Shown here: piece by piece, positions 37,017-48,536 of the stretch
How positions within the stretch are numbered: position 1 is the stretch's first letter
Layout: each line of letters opens with the position of its first letter
Origin: Macrocybe gigantea
Taxonomy: Eukaryota; Basidiomycota; Agaricomycetes; Agaricales; Callistosporiaceae
Assembly: GCA_011319805.1 (NCBI GenBank)
Contig: SJRY01000266.1
Location: 310,001-374,000 of the forward strand
Direction: 5' to 3'
DNA length: 64,000 nt
Position numbers and translations under genes: made by a program
The notes under the pieces: model-generated
The model's input: the letters and a program-made list of their open reading frames with translations, nothing else
What the model was told of the DNA's origin: nothing
Databases searched by the model: none

Positions 37017-37605
37017 ATGGATAGATCCAGGACTGCAGAAGTCAAGTGGGTTTATGAATTTTTATCCAACCTTTGCCCTCAAGGGTAGTAGATGATGGCA
37101 TCGGCGGTGTGGTCGACGCAGTAGAAAAATGGCTGTCTGACACCGTGGAGGCTGCCAAAGCTTCTGGTGAAGAACATATCCTCTTTTCCGAATTGTTTCC
37201 TGACTAGAACCCAGTGGTACAACACTCCCACGCGGCACTTTTCATCTCCCTTTTCGTCTTTTTAGGGCCGTGGATTCTCTTGATACCTCTTCTCGTCCTT
37301 CAATCTTCCTTCTTTCTCGTAATGTACACTCTCGGTTTCTGTTTGAGCAAGATTGTTGGTGGTAAGTCACATCGCATGAAATTTTCACCGTCGTTGGCTC
37401 ACAGCATGTATGTAGGCTCTCCTACAGACCTCTATAGAGCGTTTTGTCACGGCGGACACACCCGCAGAGTTCCATACTCACGATGCTGCAGTCCTCCGGA
37501 ACGCACTACAACGACACTACAGGAAGTAGCCGGCTTCTCCTTTTGTTGAGGCTCTTTGCAGCTGTGCTCGCCGCATACATCGTGTTTGGTATTTTCCTCG
37601 CTTGA
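37017..37605 (+). CDS. multipass membrane protein of unknown family (copy B)
   Basis: Unrecognised small membrane protein, a likely relative of the one at 12458-13394. It starts at ATG 37017. A first intron leads to VVDDGIGGVVDAVEKWLSDT. Then comes a helix pair (ALFISLFVFLGPWILLIPLL, SSFFLVMYTLGF), a phase 1 intron before SPTDLYRAF, and a final helix RLLLLLRLFAAVLAAYIVFG ending at TGA 37603-37605. One frame break at the TTTT run 37442-37445 is restored by a fifth T. The helix pair, the Gly|Ser-Pro intron and the leucine-rich final helix align with copy A. Function unknown. The exact acceptor before VVQHSHAA is my best choice among several. Confidence 0.55.
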
Positions 37606-38497
37606 TTTAGCTCCATGATACAGGATGTCCTTTTTTTTGCATTGTTTCTCATGCTTCTATGAACTGGGACCATCAATCTAACCCTTGCTAACTTATTTCG
37701 AGACAGGAGCATTGACATGAGGTGTATACAATGTTTCGTGATCCTCCACATTTTTTGATTTTTGACATGGCCATCATGGATCCACGATGTCTCGGATATC
37801 TCGACTTCTTTACCTCGTAGCACAAAATCCCCCAAAGGCGCCGCCATAATTTCATTCTCTTCAGGAAGATTGCCTGTGCGAGATCCGAGGCCTGCTTGGT
37901 ATTGCAGTCAGGACAACGTCGCTGTCGGGTTCAATGCCTCCTGAAGTCAGAGAGGGATTGTTTAGTTTTCATTTTAAGGACACTTTTGTACCTGTCATGG
38001 GAGGATTCAGCTGGATTTGGTTGCTGCTATTTAGATGTGAAAAAAATTACACAAATAAAAACAACTTACATATATCGTCGATCCTGTAGTCATCACATTT
38101 CTCATGGGTGAGCTCTCTGGCGATTCAGAGGTTGTTCATGATGGCCTCCACTACCACGAAGGGGGTGATTTCGTCTCAAACGCCGAGACACGGTCAATTT
38201 TACGACAAATTGGATGCGAGGCAAAAACACATCAAACTCTGCTTCGGCTATATCCAACACTCACGCGTCTCTGGTCAGAATAAACGGCCTTTGCGCCAAC
38301 GTGATGGAAACGAACCAGACGCAGTAGTTAGAGTGCGCTTGTGTGCCGGCAGAGAAGCACTCGTGTCGAAATCAATTTCATCCTTGATTTAGGTTGTATC
38401 CCACTCTCATACGCTGTCTCGCTCACGCGCTCAAACTTTAACGCTCTGCAAGGGAAATTCCGAGAAGCCGTAGGGCCCACCGAAGTTTATCCGTCTC
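37606..38497. other. intergenic, no supported gene
   Basis: Gap between membrane protein B and BTB copy 4. Short frames only, without motif or splice support. Confidence 0.45.
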
Positions 38498-39701
38498 ATG
38501 GTCAACACACGCACCATGACCGAAACCCAAAGTACCCCAGACCTTACCCGCGACACTCGTTATTACTTCGACGACGGTGACCTCGTCATCCGCGTCGATA
38601 GCACTCTATTCAAAGTTCGTCTTTGGTGCAAGCCACTTGGCGCCGCTAACCTCCTAAGCCTGTGAATAGTTGCATCGATTTCTGCTAAGACAAAATAGTG
38701 CGGTATTCCGGGACATGTTCTTTCTGGCAAGGGAAACAAAGGACCCAGATGACTCAGACGACGAGGATCCCCTTGTCCTGCAAGTTGACATTGAGGACTT
38801 CAGGGCCTTTTGCTGGGTTTTATATGCTTCGTAAGTGCATTAAATTTCAAGGGACTACCAGCCTGAAAGAATGCAGGCGACCTGAAATAGCCGCCCAGAC
38901 ACTTACGAGCACTATGGACATCGCGCTATTGATGCGGATCGGTCGCATAACCAACAAGTTCCAATGTGCGTCCGATGAAGAATGGGTAACCGATTCGCTC
39001 TTGAGGTATAGCCAAGATGGTGCCCAAATCACGCAGTGCAGTTCAGCAACGCTTCGTGATATGCTTATCGTCGCGGATCTCTGTGGATACGAGGAACTGA
39101 AACTGTCTATCCAAGACGTTTGGTGCGAACGTATACAAGAGGAAGACCTTTCCATAGTTGAAGCCCTCAATTGCGCTGAGCAGTTGGGCATTCGACGTTT
39201 TCAAGGCCGACTGTATTACCATCAGTTATGGAAGATGAACCAGCAGCCGATGCAGCCGCTTTCATACACTACCGCACTCGTGTTTTCAGACCCTCAGTTC
39301 AACGAACAGCGGATGCGACAACTCTATACTGGATACTGGTCTTTGACCAAGTACGAAGACCTGATTTTGGAAGCAGGGGCGCCCCTCTTCCGGAATCCTC
39401 ATGCCCTCCCAGAGTTCATGATACGTGTGTTAAGGGATGGCGGGGTGTATGGAAGTCGGCTTTGGAAAGGGCTTGGAAAATCAATCACTGGGGAGAGAGA
39501 CAGGAAAAAAGAAATGGGCTGGTCATAGAGAAACTGCAATTGATGCAGACGCACATTAAACGAGAATTGGGCAGCCATGGCGCTAGCATTCCTACCGAAA
39601 ACTGCAGACAAAACGCCCACCAACTGGCATCTCAAATGGTTAACCGTCTCTTGGATACGCTGGGCGACCATTTCCTGGGTCCTCGAGAGGCAGATACATA
39701 A
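38498..39701 (+). CDS. BTB/POZ domain protein, copy 4
   Basis: Exons are 38498-38614, 38670-38830 and 38877-39701, with the family's phase 0 and phase 2 introns. The BTB part reads RDTRYYFDDGDLVIRVDSTL, LHRFLLRQNSAVFRDMFFLA and AFCWVLYAS. The helical C-terminus has IGIRRFQGRLYYHQLWKMN-type and TGYWSLTKYEDL blocks and ends HFLGPREADT at TAA 39699-39701. An in-frame alternative start is at 38516. One frame break at about 39408-39417 (CCC then GAGTT) is resolved by one missing base, joining NPHALP to VKGWRGVWKSALERAW, which aligns with REWTAGWKSAIDEAW of copy 2. It is the closest relative of copy 2, about 23 kb away on the other strand. Confidence 0.87.
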
Positions 39702-39886
39702 CTGTATAGCTGCATAGCACTGATATTATACTTGGGATGCTAGTTACACGGTTTCTATGTACATACACTTTTAGGTAAATTTGGATCGACGTCGATCTTG
39801 GATGCTCGCATGTCCAACTCCCTATCATAGTCTACGATGAGAAGCGGTCTCCACGTCAACTCCGTCCTTTGCTCCTGGCAACCACC

Positions 39887-41843
39887 ATGAAGGTAGCAGT
39901 CGTCGGCTCTGGCGTGTCCGGACTCGCCGCTACTTGGCTACTCAACGAGCACAGTGACCACATCGTGCATCTCTACGAGGCCGACCCCAGACCCGGCGGA
40001 CACGCCAACACGGTCGTCTTTACGCCTCCTGGATCTAGCAAAGGCGACAGCGTCGACGTCGATACAGGATTCATCGTGTTCAACCCGACAACCTATCCCA
40101 ACTTTTTACGGTTTCTCCGCATGCACCCTTCAACTCGGGATTGCATCGTCCCGACTGAGATGACGTTCAGCGTCTCCAGGGACGGCGGTCGGTTCGAATG
40201 GGCAGGAAAGGACTTGCGCACGGTGTTCTGCCAGCCGAAGAACTTGCTTGAGCCATCCATGTGGCGCCTACTCTGGGATGTTACGCGGTTCAATGCATGT
40301 GCAGGCCGGTTCTTGAACGGGCGAACGGTGCGGGATATATCCATCGGAGAATACCTTGACCGTGAAGGCTATTCTGCTTCATTTCGGGATAACTACCTCA
40401 TCGTGCGTCGTAGTTGGCCTATGGATTACAGTTGTCAAGTCTGACGCGAATTTTTCCAGCCTATGACTGCCGCAATCTGGAGCACGCCTCCAGACAAGTG
40501 TGCTATGGACTTTCCGGCTCGAACCCTGGTCAGCAATAGCCCAACGTGACGTTGACGTTATATTTAATGTTCTGGACAAAATTTCATCTTCCAGATTCAA
40601 TTTATGCACAACCACCACCTCCTGCAAACAACCGGGAAACCATCGTGGTTGACGCTCAAAGGCGGAAGGTACGTTCTCCACATGCTTGGGCCTTCAGCAG
40701 AAGTGACAAGCATTCCATCAGCAAAATTTACGTCGATCAAATTCTTTCGAAGCTCCCAAAATCACAGTTACACCTCTCCACACCTGTTCAATCCATTGCG
40801 ACGGTCGACACATCCCCAAAAATTGCGTTGAAGACGAAAGACGGAAATGTTGAGCGTTTCGATTATGTTATATTGGCTTGCCATTCGGATGAAGCATTGC
40901 GCATCATCAAGGCCGGCAGACCAGATAGCAAGAAAAGCGACCCTGTATACGAGAAACAGGTTCGCATCCTAAGCTCATTTGATTGGAACCGGAACGAAGC
41001 AGTCCTGCACTCGGATATTGCCGTATGTCTCTTTCATCTGGCTCGGTGTATCCGTACCTTGATCGCAGCGTTGTCAGTTGATGCCCAAAAGTCGTCTCGC
41101 CTGGTCATGCTGGAACTACCTGACGCATTCTGTTATGGATGAAAAGGGAATAACAAAGGCGAATGATGACGAAATCTCTCTGTACGTTTCATCCGCCCTT
41201 TGCACACCTCGTTTCTCAACGAATACCCAGGACTTGTACGTGATTAGTGCAAGAGTTTCTACATGGTTTCTTTATTACAATGCAGATGGTATGAATGATC
41301 TTCAACACATACCAGAATCCCGCTGCGGTCCCGTGCTGGTCACACTCAATCCACCAAAGCACATGCAGCCAAGAGAAGAGCTGATCCAAGGGCGCTGGAA
41401 GTACGATCATCCCGTCATCGACGGAAAGGTATAGCTATTCCTATGTATCCCTCTGCTTCTCGCTCAAGTTCTTGTGTTCCTAGGCTGTATCCGCTCAGAA
41501 GGAAATGAACGACATCCAAGGCAAGCGTTCGATCTCCTACGCGGGCGCCTACCTCCGATATGGTTTCCACGAAGACGGCTTCACTTCTGGTCTAATCGCC
41601 GCCGCCGCTCTTTGTTCCACCGAAAATGGAGACGAGTTCAACGTGCGGCCGCCGTTTCCCTTCATTATAGAGGACGTTGATGTCCGCCAAACGTGGTTCA
41701 CGGGCTTGGCTGCGTTGTTGTTCGACGTCGTTGAAGCGTCTGGTATTCGTGCACTGATGGGCTACCTTGGCGGAGCATTGTTGCACGCGCTCGTGTGGAC
41801 TGCAAATGTTGCGTCATTGACATTCGGGACCGCTTTCTCGTGA
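39887..41843 (+). CDS. FAD/NAD(P)-binding oxidoreductase, COG2907 type
   Basis: This is a flavoprotein of the amine-oxidase/phytoene-desaturase fold. The start at 39887 has a good CACCATG context and leads straight into the dinucleotide motif VVGSGVSGLAATWLL, followed by YEADPRPGGHANTV and DVDTGFIVFNPTTYPNF. Later blocks are EMTFSVSRDGGRFEWAG, WSTPP, KIYVDQILSKLP, DYVILACHSDEALRI, LMPKSRLAWSCWNYL, GPVLVTLNPP and ISYAGAYLRYGFHEDGFTSG. Seven or so exons join in phase with no break, ending at 41841-41843. The C-terminus has a hydrophobic stretch (LMGYLGGALLHALVW) that could be membrane-associated. Members of this group often sit beside fatty-acid cyclopropane synthases; none is in this window. 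The substrate is unknown. Confidence 0.9.
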
Positions 41844-42021
41844 ACGTGATCCACGGGTTGACTTTGTCGCTTGCAAAGTATTCAATGCTGTATACCCAAT
41901 GTTCAAAACTCGCATTTTCATACGAAGTGTATTCTGATTCAATACTCTTTCTTGTGTATTGACAAAACGAATGGGCCATATGTAAATTACATTGAAAGAT
42001 AATCATTTCTTGCGCATTAAC

Positions 42022-43516
42022 CTAATCCTTCTTTTCCTCAACGGACTTTGACGAATCTCGTTTTTGCACCTCTCGCGACTCATAGGAAGACGACACTGCC
42101 TGCTCAGCCTCCTGCTCCCTCTCCTCAATCTCGCGCTCCAGCGTCTCCTCCTCCACATCGCTCAAATCCAAACTCGCTTCAATCTCTGCAGCGAGCTTGC
42201 CGACGTCTTCCTCGAGCTTCCTCTCCTTCTCCTCCGCCTCCTCCTTTGCTCTCTCCTTCTCCTTTGCCCTCTTCACCTCCGCCTCCGTGATGCCTTCGAC
42301 GGTCTTGGCCGTCTCGGCCCACAGCGCGTCGAGCTCCGCTTCCCATTGGAGCGCATTGCACAGTTCGCGCACGGTTTTGTCGCACTCGCCCAAAAGGACG
42401 ACGTCGTCCGGCCGCCGGCCAAAATCGCCCACACGCTCCATGTTGATCAGCACGCGCGGGCAGATGCGAGGGTCCGCGAGCCCCGCGAGCGACGCGAACG
42501 GGTGCACGGTGAGCGAGGTCCCGATCACGATGAGCAGGTCTGCTTCAGAGACTTTGTGAATCGAGTTGACGAACCTGGCGGGAAGCTATACATTGTTCAT
42601 ATGTGGGGTTAAAACTGGACTCCAGGACAACATACGGGGATGATGACGCACTGCTTCGCCGAAGAACACGATGTCGGGCTTGACGAGCCCGCCGCACCTT
42701 GCGCATTTCGGAATCTCCATCTTCTCCACGAGCCGGTGCATCTCTTTGGCGTCCTTGAATGGGGCGAAGCAATCGATGCAACGCTGCGTGGCGAAGCTTC
42801 CGTGTGCCTCGATGATCTTTTCTTCGGGCGCGCCGGCGCGGCGCTCGAGCGTGTCGATGTTCTGCGTGAAGCACATGTGCAGCAGCTTGTGCGCCTCGAG
42901 CAACCGAATGAAGGAGTGCGTCGGCGTAGGGCGGTATTTGCCCGGGTAAAGCTCGTGCGCTAGGGTGTAGACTGTCGATATGGAATGCATTAGAGTGATT
43001 TCAACGTTGAGAGGGATTCAAATTGGAACGGACAAGGAACTGGATTGCGACGGAAGAAATTGATCTCGAAGACGGCTTCAGGATGCGGAAGGTTTAGCCT
43101 CTGGAGATTAGACTAGTGGCCACAAGCAAATGATCATTGACGGCACCGACGACAGTGAAATGACATTGCTGGGCTCACGTAGAGACCTGTCTTTGGGGAG
43201 CGAAAATCGGGTATTCCAGCAGAGGTGCTGACCCCTGTTCATAGACAGCCTCTCAAGCTAAAGCAAAGCTGCATGCTTTCCAAGACATACCAGCTCCCAA
43301 CTGCAGAGAATAAGCGCTGTATCAGCATACTGGTCGCTTTCATGTCGAAAAGAGGAAACAGACCATCAGCACGATTCTCTTGCATTGCGGTGAAGATATG
43401 TAATCTGCCAAAGCTGAGATAGCCTCCTGCCGGCTCTTCTTGGAGACTCCTCGGAGTGAGACAGATTTCTTTTGTGGTGTAGGGGCTGGAGAGCCCGTCT
43501 TTGGATTGTTTCCCAT
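42022..43516 (-). CDS. HST2: NAD-dependent protein deacetylase, Hst2/SIRT2 class
   Basis: This is a sirtuin that removes acetyl groups from lysines using NAD. The start at 43516 begins a short basic/Pro leader, then AISALADYISSPQC and RIVLM. Short exons follow with LGAG and VSTSAGIPDFRSPKTGLY (NAD site). Then come YTLAHELYPGKYRPTPTHSF, CFTQNIDTLERRAG, IEAHGSFA (catalytic His), the zinc site CIDC...CARCGG, KPDIVFFGEA and IGTSLTVHPFASL. The C-terminal extension is a long Glu/Lys/Arg-rich probable coiled coil, ending at TAG 42022-42024. All splice phases agree and no break is needed. It lies between the converging flavoprotein gene and CSN1. Confidence 0.94.
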
Positions 43517-43955
43517 CGCTTATCAGCGTATTCTTTCGTTAACTCTAGGAGCAAAGAAAGGTTAGCCCTGAGTTTGAAGCAAGAAGTCAGGGATGAGTGA
43601 AACTGAATAACATGGGAGCTTTGAGGAGCTTCTCTCAGGTTCGACGCCAAATATGTCAAATTCACTCCATCGTTGGATGACTTGCCGAACGGCCAGATCC
43701 ATGATGCAGTGTTGAGCATGTTTATCATAACTTTCTAGGCCATCATCGCAAGCAGAATGACAAGATAATAGTCCCTCTTTATCCTCGTTTTGCACGCGGA
43801 AATGATCAGTAATCTCCGCTACGTTAATGGGAAGCAAAAAATGCTAATTGTATTTCATTGTACAACTGCTGAAAAGGAGTAGAGAAAAATCGATAGCAGG
43901 ACAGAAAAAAGAGGAACCAGAAACGCAAAATGAAACCGCTCTAGCCTGATCTCAG
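43517..43955. other. intergenic, no supported gene
   Basis: Upstream region of the sirtuin gene and 3' region of CSN1. No coding signal beyond short frames. Confidence 0.45.
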
Positions 43956-45857
43956 CTAGTCCATCATCTCCATGCTCTGAGGCATCTGCTGTGATTGCGA
44001 CTGCTGCTGTTGCTGTTGCGTTTTCGGAGGTTTGACAACAAGATCGGCTTGTTGACTTCAAAAAGAACGTCAGAGGAGAAGTGTCGCATAACGCCAGGTA
44101 AGAAACTCACAGCTTCATTCTCAGCAAAAACTTTCTATTCGCCGCCTGGATCTCCTCCCCTGCTTTGATAGCGCGCGCAAACAGGTCCGCCGGTGATCCG
44201 TCTGTTTCGCATACAGGATCTTGTTCTGGCTGTCTACGCGCGCCTCTATCTTTCCGGCCTGGATGAGCGCGACAACGTTCTTCTCGACCTCCTCAAGCGT
44301 CCAGCCGAACGCACCGCTCATCCTGTCTAGCCGAATGGACGAGAACGGCTGGAAGTACAGGACGACGGCCCAGTTCTGGATCATGTTCGTCAAGTCCTGC
44401 ACGTGGGTCGCGAGGTGGATGTCAATCGCGTGCCGCGTCGAGTACTTTGCCAGCAGCTCGAGCGCCGTCTTGAAATTGCTCCCCATGTAGGCTTCGATGA
44501 GCTCTCGGACGTACGGCTCCTGCTCAATGTAGATGCCGAAGGTGGGGTTGTCGAGCAGTTGGGCTTTGATCGCCGACCGGGAGTAGCTCGCGAGCGTGCA
44601 CAGCGTGCCATATATCGCTATATCGCCTGGCGCCACGATCTGTGCGCGCATACAGTTGGTCAGTCAGCTCATCATATGTGGGATAGGCGGCAAGTTCAGA
44701 CCTTGCCAATCCAATCACCCAGATCCTTCGGCGGACCCAACCTTAAAAAGTGGAACGCAGCTTTCTCATAGTTCGCTTGCCCTAGCAGGGACAGCGCAGT
44801 TGCAAAGTCAAGTTTGGATTGCACGCTGTCCCGCTCAGGTGACCCTGTTATTGTTGATGCTCCCCTGCTGCCGAGATCGCCCCGCCAGTCAAAGTCTTCT
44901 TCCTCGCCCCTGCGCCGCCCGGCGCGGATGCACCACCCCCGCGCCAGATCCAGATCCTCCACCACCTCCCGCGGCATTTTCAGATGAAGCCTGAACAGCG
45001 GAGGCATCGAGGGCCGCGTCGGCTTTGAAGACATAAGTTGGAATGTGAGCATAATTTCTTTGCTCGATCAGGAGCTACGTCGATAAAGTTGGCAGATTTT
45101 TCGTTTGAATATATGCATAAATGCGTACTTCTAGGACTGACAAGCACATGTCGAGTACATGATGAGACGTCGTGCAGAATTCTCGGGACTTTGTGTAATG
45201 TTTGAGGGCATTTGAATGTTCGCCCGTTGAGCGAAAGAAATCGCCCAAGTCTCGATGTGCCATCTCGCATATTATGCCGTTGTCAGACGAATGCAAGTCC
45301 GAAACAAAAGACAGAGACACACCCGTATGCTCTCTTTGATCATGTTGTTTGAATACGTCTTGAGCTCAACCTCGAGCTTGACCCTCTCCGCCTGGTTCTT
45401 CGACGCTGTCTCATCCACCCACGTCGTGTCGAGCTGCGCGCCGGGGATGTTGTTTACGCCGGGAAGTGGGTGCAATTGGTGAAAAGGCGATGACGGGTCG
45501 GCGACCGCAGACAAGACTTGCTCATACGCAGCTAGGAGCTGCTGGTACAGCGCTGGATCGCGCGATTGGTGTATGCGCTGGGACGCGAGGGCGAACGCTT
45601 CGGGCGCGATGGAAGGACATGTCGAGACGATGTAGATGAGCCGCTCGATCGCGGTGCGGCCTTCGTTTCAAAGTAAGATGGGCGTTTCTGCAAGACACAG
45701 GTAAAGATGGGGTCATACCTGTGTAGTTGGATGCGTAACCTTCTAAATCTAATGGATGCGCGTCGTCGACGGGTAGTAGAGCTCTTCGTGGCTGTTGTGA
45801 CGGTATGATGGCAGCACCAATAGATGGCTGCGTCTGCATTTCCTCGTCAATCTCCAT
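43956..45857 (-). CDS. CSN1: COP9 signalosome subunit 1 (PCI domain)
   Basis: This is a subunit of the COP9 signalosome, which removes NEDD8 from cullins. The start at 45857 gives [10 protein letters not shown]. Exons give the Rpn7-type helical repeats ([70 protein letters not shown]), a Gly/Ala-rich insert, and [20 protein letters not shown]. The PCI part follows ([58 protein letters not shown]). The tail is Gln/Ser-rich and ends near MPQSMEMMD at 43956-43958. Three breaks occur: C-runs 44936-44940 and 44862-44865 inside the Gly-rich insert, and about 44194-44199. One extra base at each restores the frame. It is unlikely to be a pseudogene. Confidence 0.9.
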
Positions 45858-46077
45858 ATCAAACGTCTTGGACGTGTTCTGATGCCGCTTCAGCGTTCTA
45901 TATTACATTTGTGAAGAGCAGTTACCTTCAATCTGGCGGTGAATACGACCACAGCGATTCGGGTGAGTTACAGGCTCTGCTGCCTGATTCAATGACTGCT
46001 CAACAGCTTCCATATTTGGTTGTGGGAAAGACGTCTCGGCATGAGTTCGGCAGTTTATGGTACAAGTCGAAACTTGT

Positions 46078-47305
46078 CTACTCCGAGGCACGTATCACTT
46101 CATCCACTCCTTGACTTTCACCAACAGGCGTGTTCTGAAGATCAGATCTCACCCCAGCTTTGCTTGTTTCATCTTCCTGAGTAAGAGCTTGACCACGACC
46201 AGTCCAGATCGCAGAAATTGGCACGCTCCAATCCGAGTCGGGTCTCGCATACCCAAGACGGATTCTGATGACCATCAACAACGGAGCAAGGCCCTGATTA
46301 CGCGGATAGGATTAAAAACTGATAGGCAATATTCGACAGTCGACTTACCAGCGTGATCACGCTGAAGGCGCCGATGATGCTTCCCGCAAATGGCGATGGA
46401 AGGTGGAGAAAGATCAGGTGCAGCAATAGAGGCACTGAGTACAATGCCGCTGATTCGGTTACAGCCTCCACGACCAGCCTGTACCTGTAAATGCCCTGCA
46501 GCTTGACAACTGCATAAATCCGTAGTATGATGAGCAGGGAACCCAATAAGGTTGGTGCAATGCTAAAGAAATCAATCAGAGGGCCAATTATATGTGCCCT
46601 TCGCATTAGTCCTGAGGTGGACACATCAGAATCTGGTAGTGCGGCCAGAATATGTCCAAGATAAAGGTAATAGCCATTTAGACCTTTTGAAATCGCAAGT
46701 GAAATCTGTTCAGATTCAGACGAGATTTTCAAGAGCCAGAATCTTACCCATGTTACACAGAGTAAGCAGTGTAAGGCATATCAGGATGCAGAGGTTGTGA
46801 TTCCAAAGCTTGCAGCATCTCCATATCTCGTGGCCTGTTTAAGCCAGTCGCTGAGCAAGTAAGAAGACTTACAATTAGACAATCAGCAATGGCCATATTC
46901 AGAACCATGCACATATTCTCCCACAGGACGTGCACAACTGACTTGTGGATAAAAAAGCCAAGGACATCAAGCGAAGACTGTTCTTCGATAGCATGAATGT
47001 TAGAGTAGGAGTTGTAAAGGCATGGGGCAAGTGTTAATCCATATTGCATGACCACGAGAAAACTTATGGTGAGCGCGGTCGGGTTCTTGTCTCGTTTTAC
47101 TGCAGATAGGTGATCTTAGCCCATGAAAGAGAAAGTGACAGGGGCAGGGTTACTGGATGCTCGAAGAATGGCAAAGGTAAAGATCCCAGTATATATGCCT
47201 AGGTCGGGTCATTCATTTCGGGTCTTTGAGATCGGCAGTTGGCTTACCCAGGAAGAAAGTCCTAAGAAATATGATGTGAAGGGTCTGAACAAGCATATAT
47301 TGCAT
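46078..47305 (-). CDS. seven-helix membrane protein, receptor-like, unassigned
   Basis: This is a multipass protein of the kind found in many copies in mushroom-forming fungi and often called GPCR-like; no ligand or G-protein evidence exists here. Helices in order are TMQYMLVQTLHIIFLRTFFL, TALTISFLVVMQYGLTLAP, MCMVLNMAIADCLIV, RCCKLWNHNLCILICLTLL, IIGPLIDFFSIAPTLLGSLL, SAALYSVPLLLHLIFL and IGAFSVITLVSRL. A PLLMVIRIRLGYA end precedes a polar cytoplasmic tail (LTQEDETSKAG) stopping at 46078. The first exon and true start upstream of 47305 are uncertain. One junction near 46300 does not resolve in phase, which could be another missing base. Confidence 0.65.
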
Positions 47306-48536
47306 AGTCGTGGGCGAGTGGAGAGGATTGGGTTCAGAAGAAGGTTGCCCTGCACTGAAAATAAACGAGATAAAATTGTTAGTAACAATCCATCAATCAG
47401 CCGAACAGAGAAGCTAGCGAGGTTCGTGCTTATGGGGTCGTGAATCCTTTGCGAGTTGGCGTCAAGAACAAAGTCGAATACTTCGATTCAGTCAGTTTCT
47501 ATCACAATGATGCGACGCCGACGAATCATCTGGCCAATGATTATCTATCAGTGCCGTGGCCAGGCGACGAAGTGCGTCTATTGGTTAGCAATGAGATGGG
47601 CGGGCGTCAGACTTGATGATTGCATCTCGTGCGCATATGGCGATGCAGCAAGCTCAACTAGCACATCAGTAGAAGAACAAAGTCGGTTAAAGGCCACTCA
47701 CGAAAGAGATGCGAAAGGTATCGGCCTCAAGCATACTGTATACTTCATCATCAATTGTGGCGATGCGAGCGCACTAAGATACGGATTACATATCACATCA
47801 TCTGAATAGAGACGGTGTCCGGGCGTCGAGACAGAGGGGCTATACAGATGACACGCTAGCAGTTTCGTCCAAAGCCAGGTAGACGTGTTCCAACTGCATT
47901 GGACCATCCATGTTCTCGTTATTTATGAGTGGCAACGCATCCGTACTGGGGATCTCGCGATTGAGCAGGACTGTGCGCTGCTGGAACGCGAGCACGCGTC
48001 ATGGCTCCAGATGTATATACCCTGCTTGGAGCCCGGACCATGCCGAGCCACCTGCAGCTTTGAACCTACGGGTAGAGCGTAGCAAAGGATTCCATCAGCT
48101 GTCCCAGGCCTTTCCTAAAAGGGGTGGGGCGTGAAGAGGAAAGGTGCTGCGCAATGGCGCTGATGACATCGACAGGAACATGAACTCGATGCGGATGGGG
48201 ACTTCGATGAGCCTGTCTTGAAGCATTGTCGAGGGCGGCACCGGGGGAACCTCAGCGCGGGTGCCAAGCCTAGGGTACGATGTTGGTTTCTAGGACGAGA
48301 CAACATCCCGACAAGCAATGATGGTACACGCCGACGCGTTTGTGTACGCGTTGTTTGTCCTTGTCTCACTCTCCACCTGGATTACAGCGCGAACGTCATG
48401 TCTCACCGCCTCCAACGATAGAGATGAGGAGCCCAGTTCCACTCGTTCAAGCTATAAAGAAGGCTCTAGTGGAAGCGCCCCATAATTATTCCACACCAAA
48501 CATCTAGAATTTTGACGATCATCTAGTATCTCTGTC
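47306..48536. other. mostly unassigned region with minus-strand coding traces
   Basis: No complete gene. The minus strand between about 47700 and 48370 carries protein-like segments described separately. A TATAAAGA at 48453-48460 lies 84 bases upstream of the next plus-strand gene and may be its TATA box. Confidence 0.4.
47698..48370 (-). pseudogene. unrecognised minus-strand coding remnant
   Basis: Minus-strand stretches read like protein in different frames: MLQDRLIEVPIRIEF, then VDVISAIAQHLSSSRPTPF and GQLMESFATLYP, then NREIPSTDALPLINNENMDG followed by LEHVYLALDETAS. They lie in order over about 500 bases but I could not connect them with good splice sites. It could be a decayed gene or an intact gene blurred by missing bases and unrecognised introns. 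Family unknown. Confidence 0.3.
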
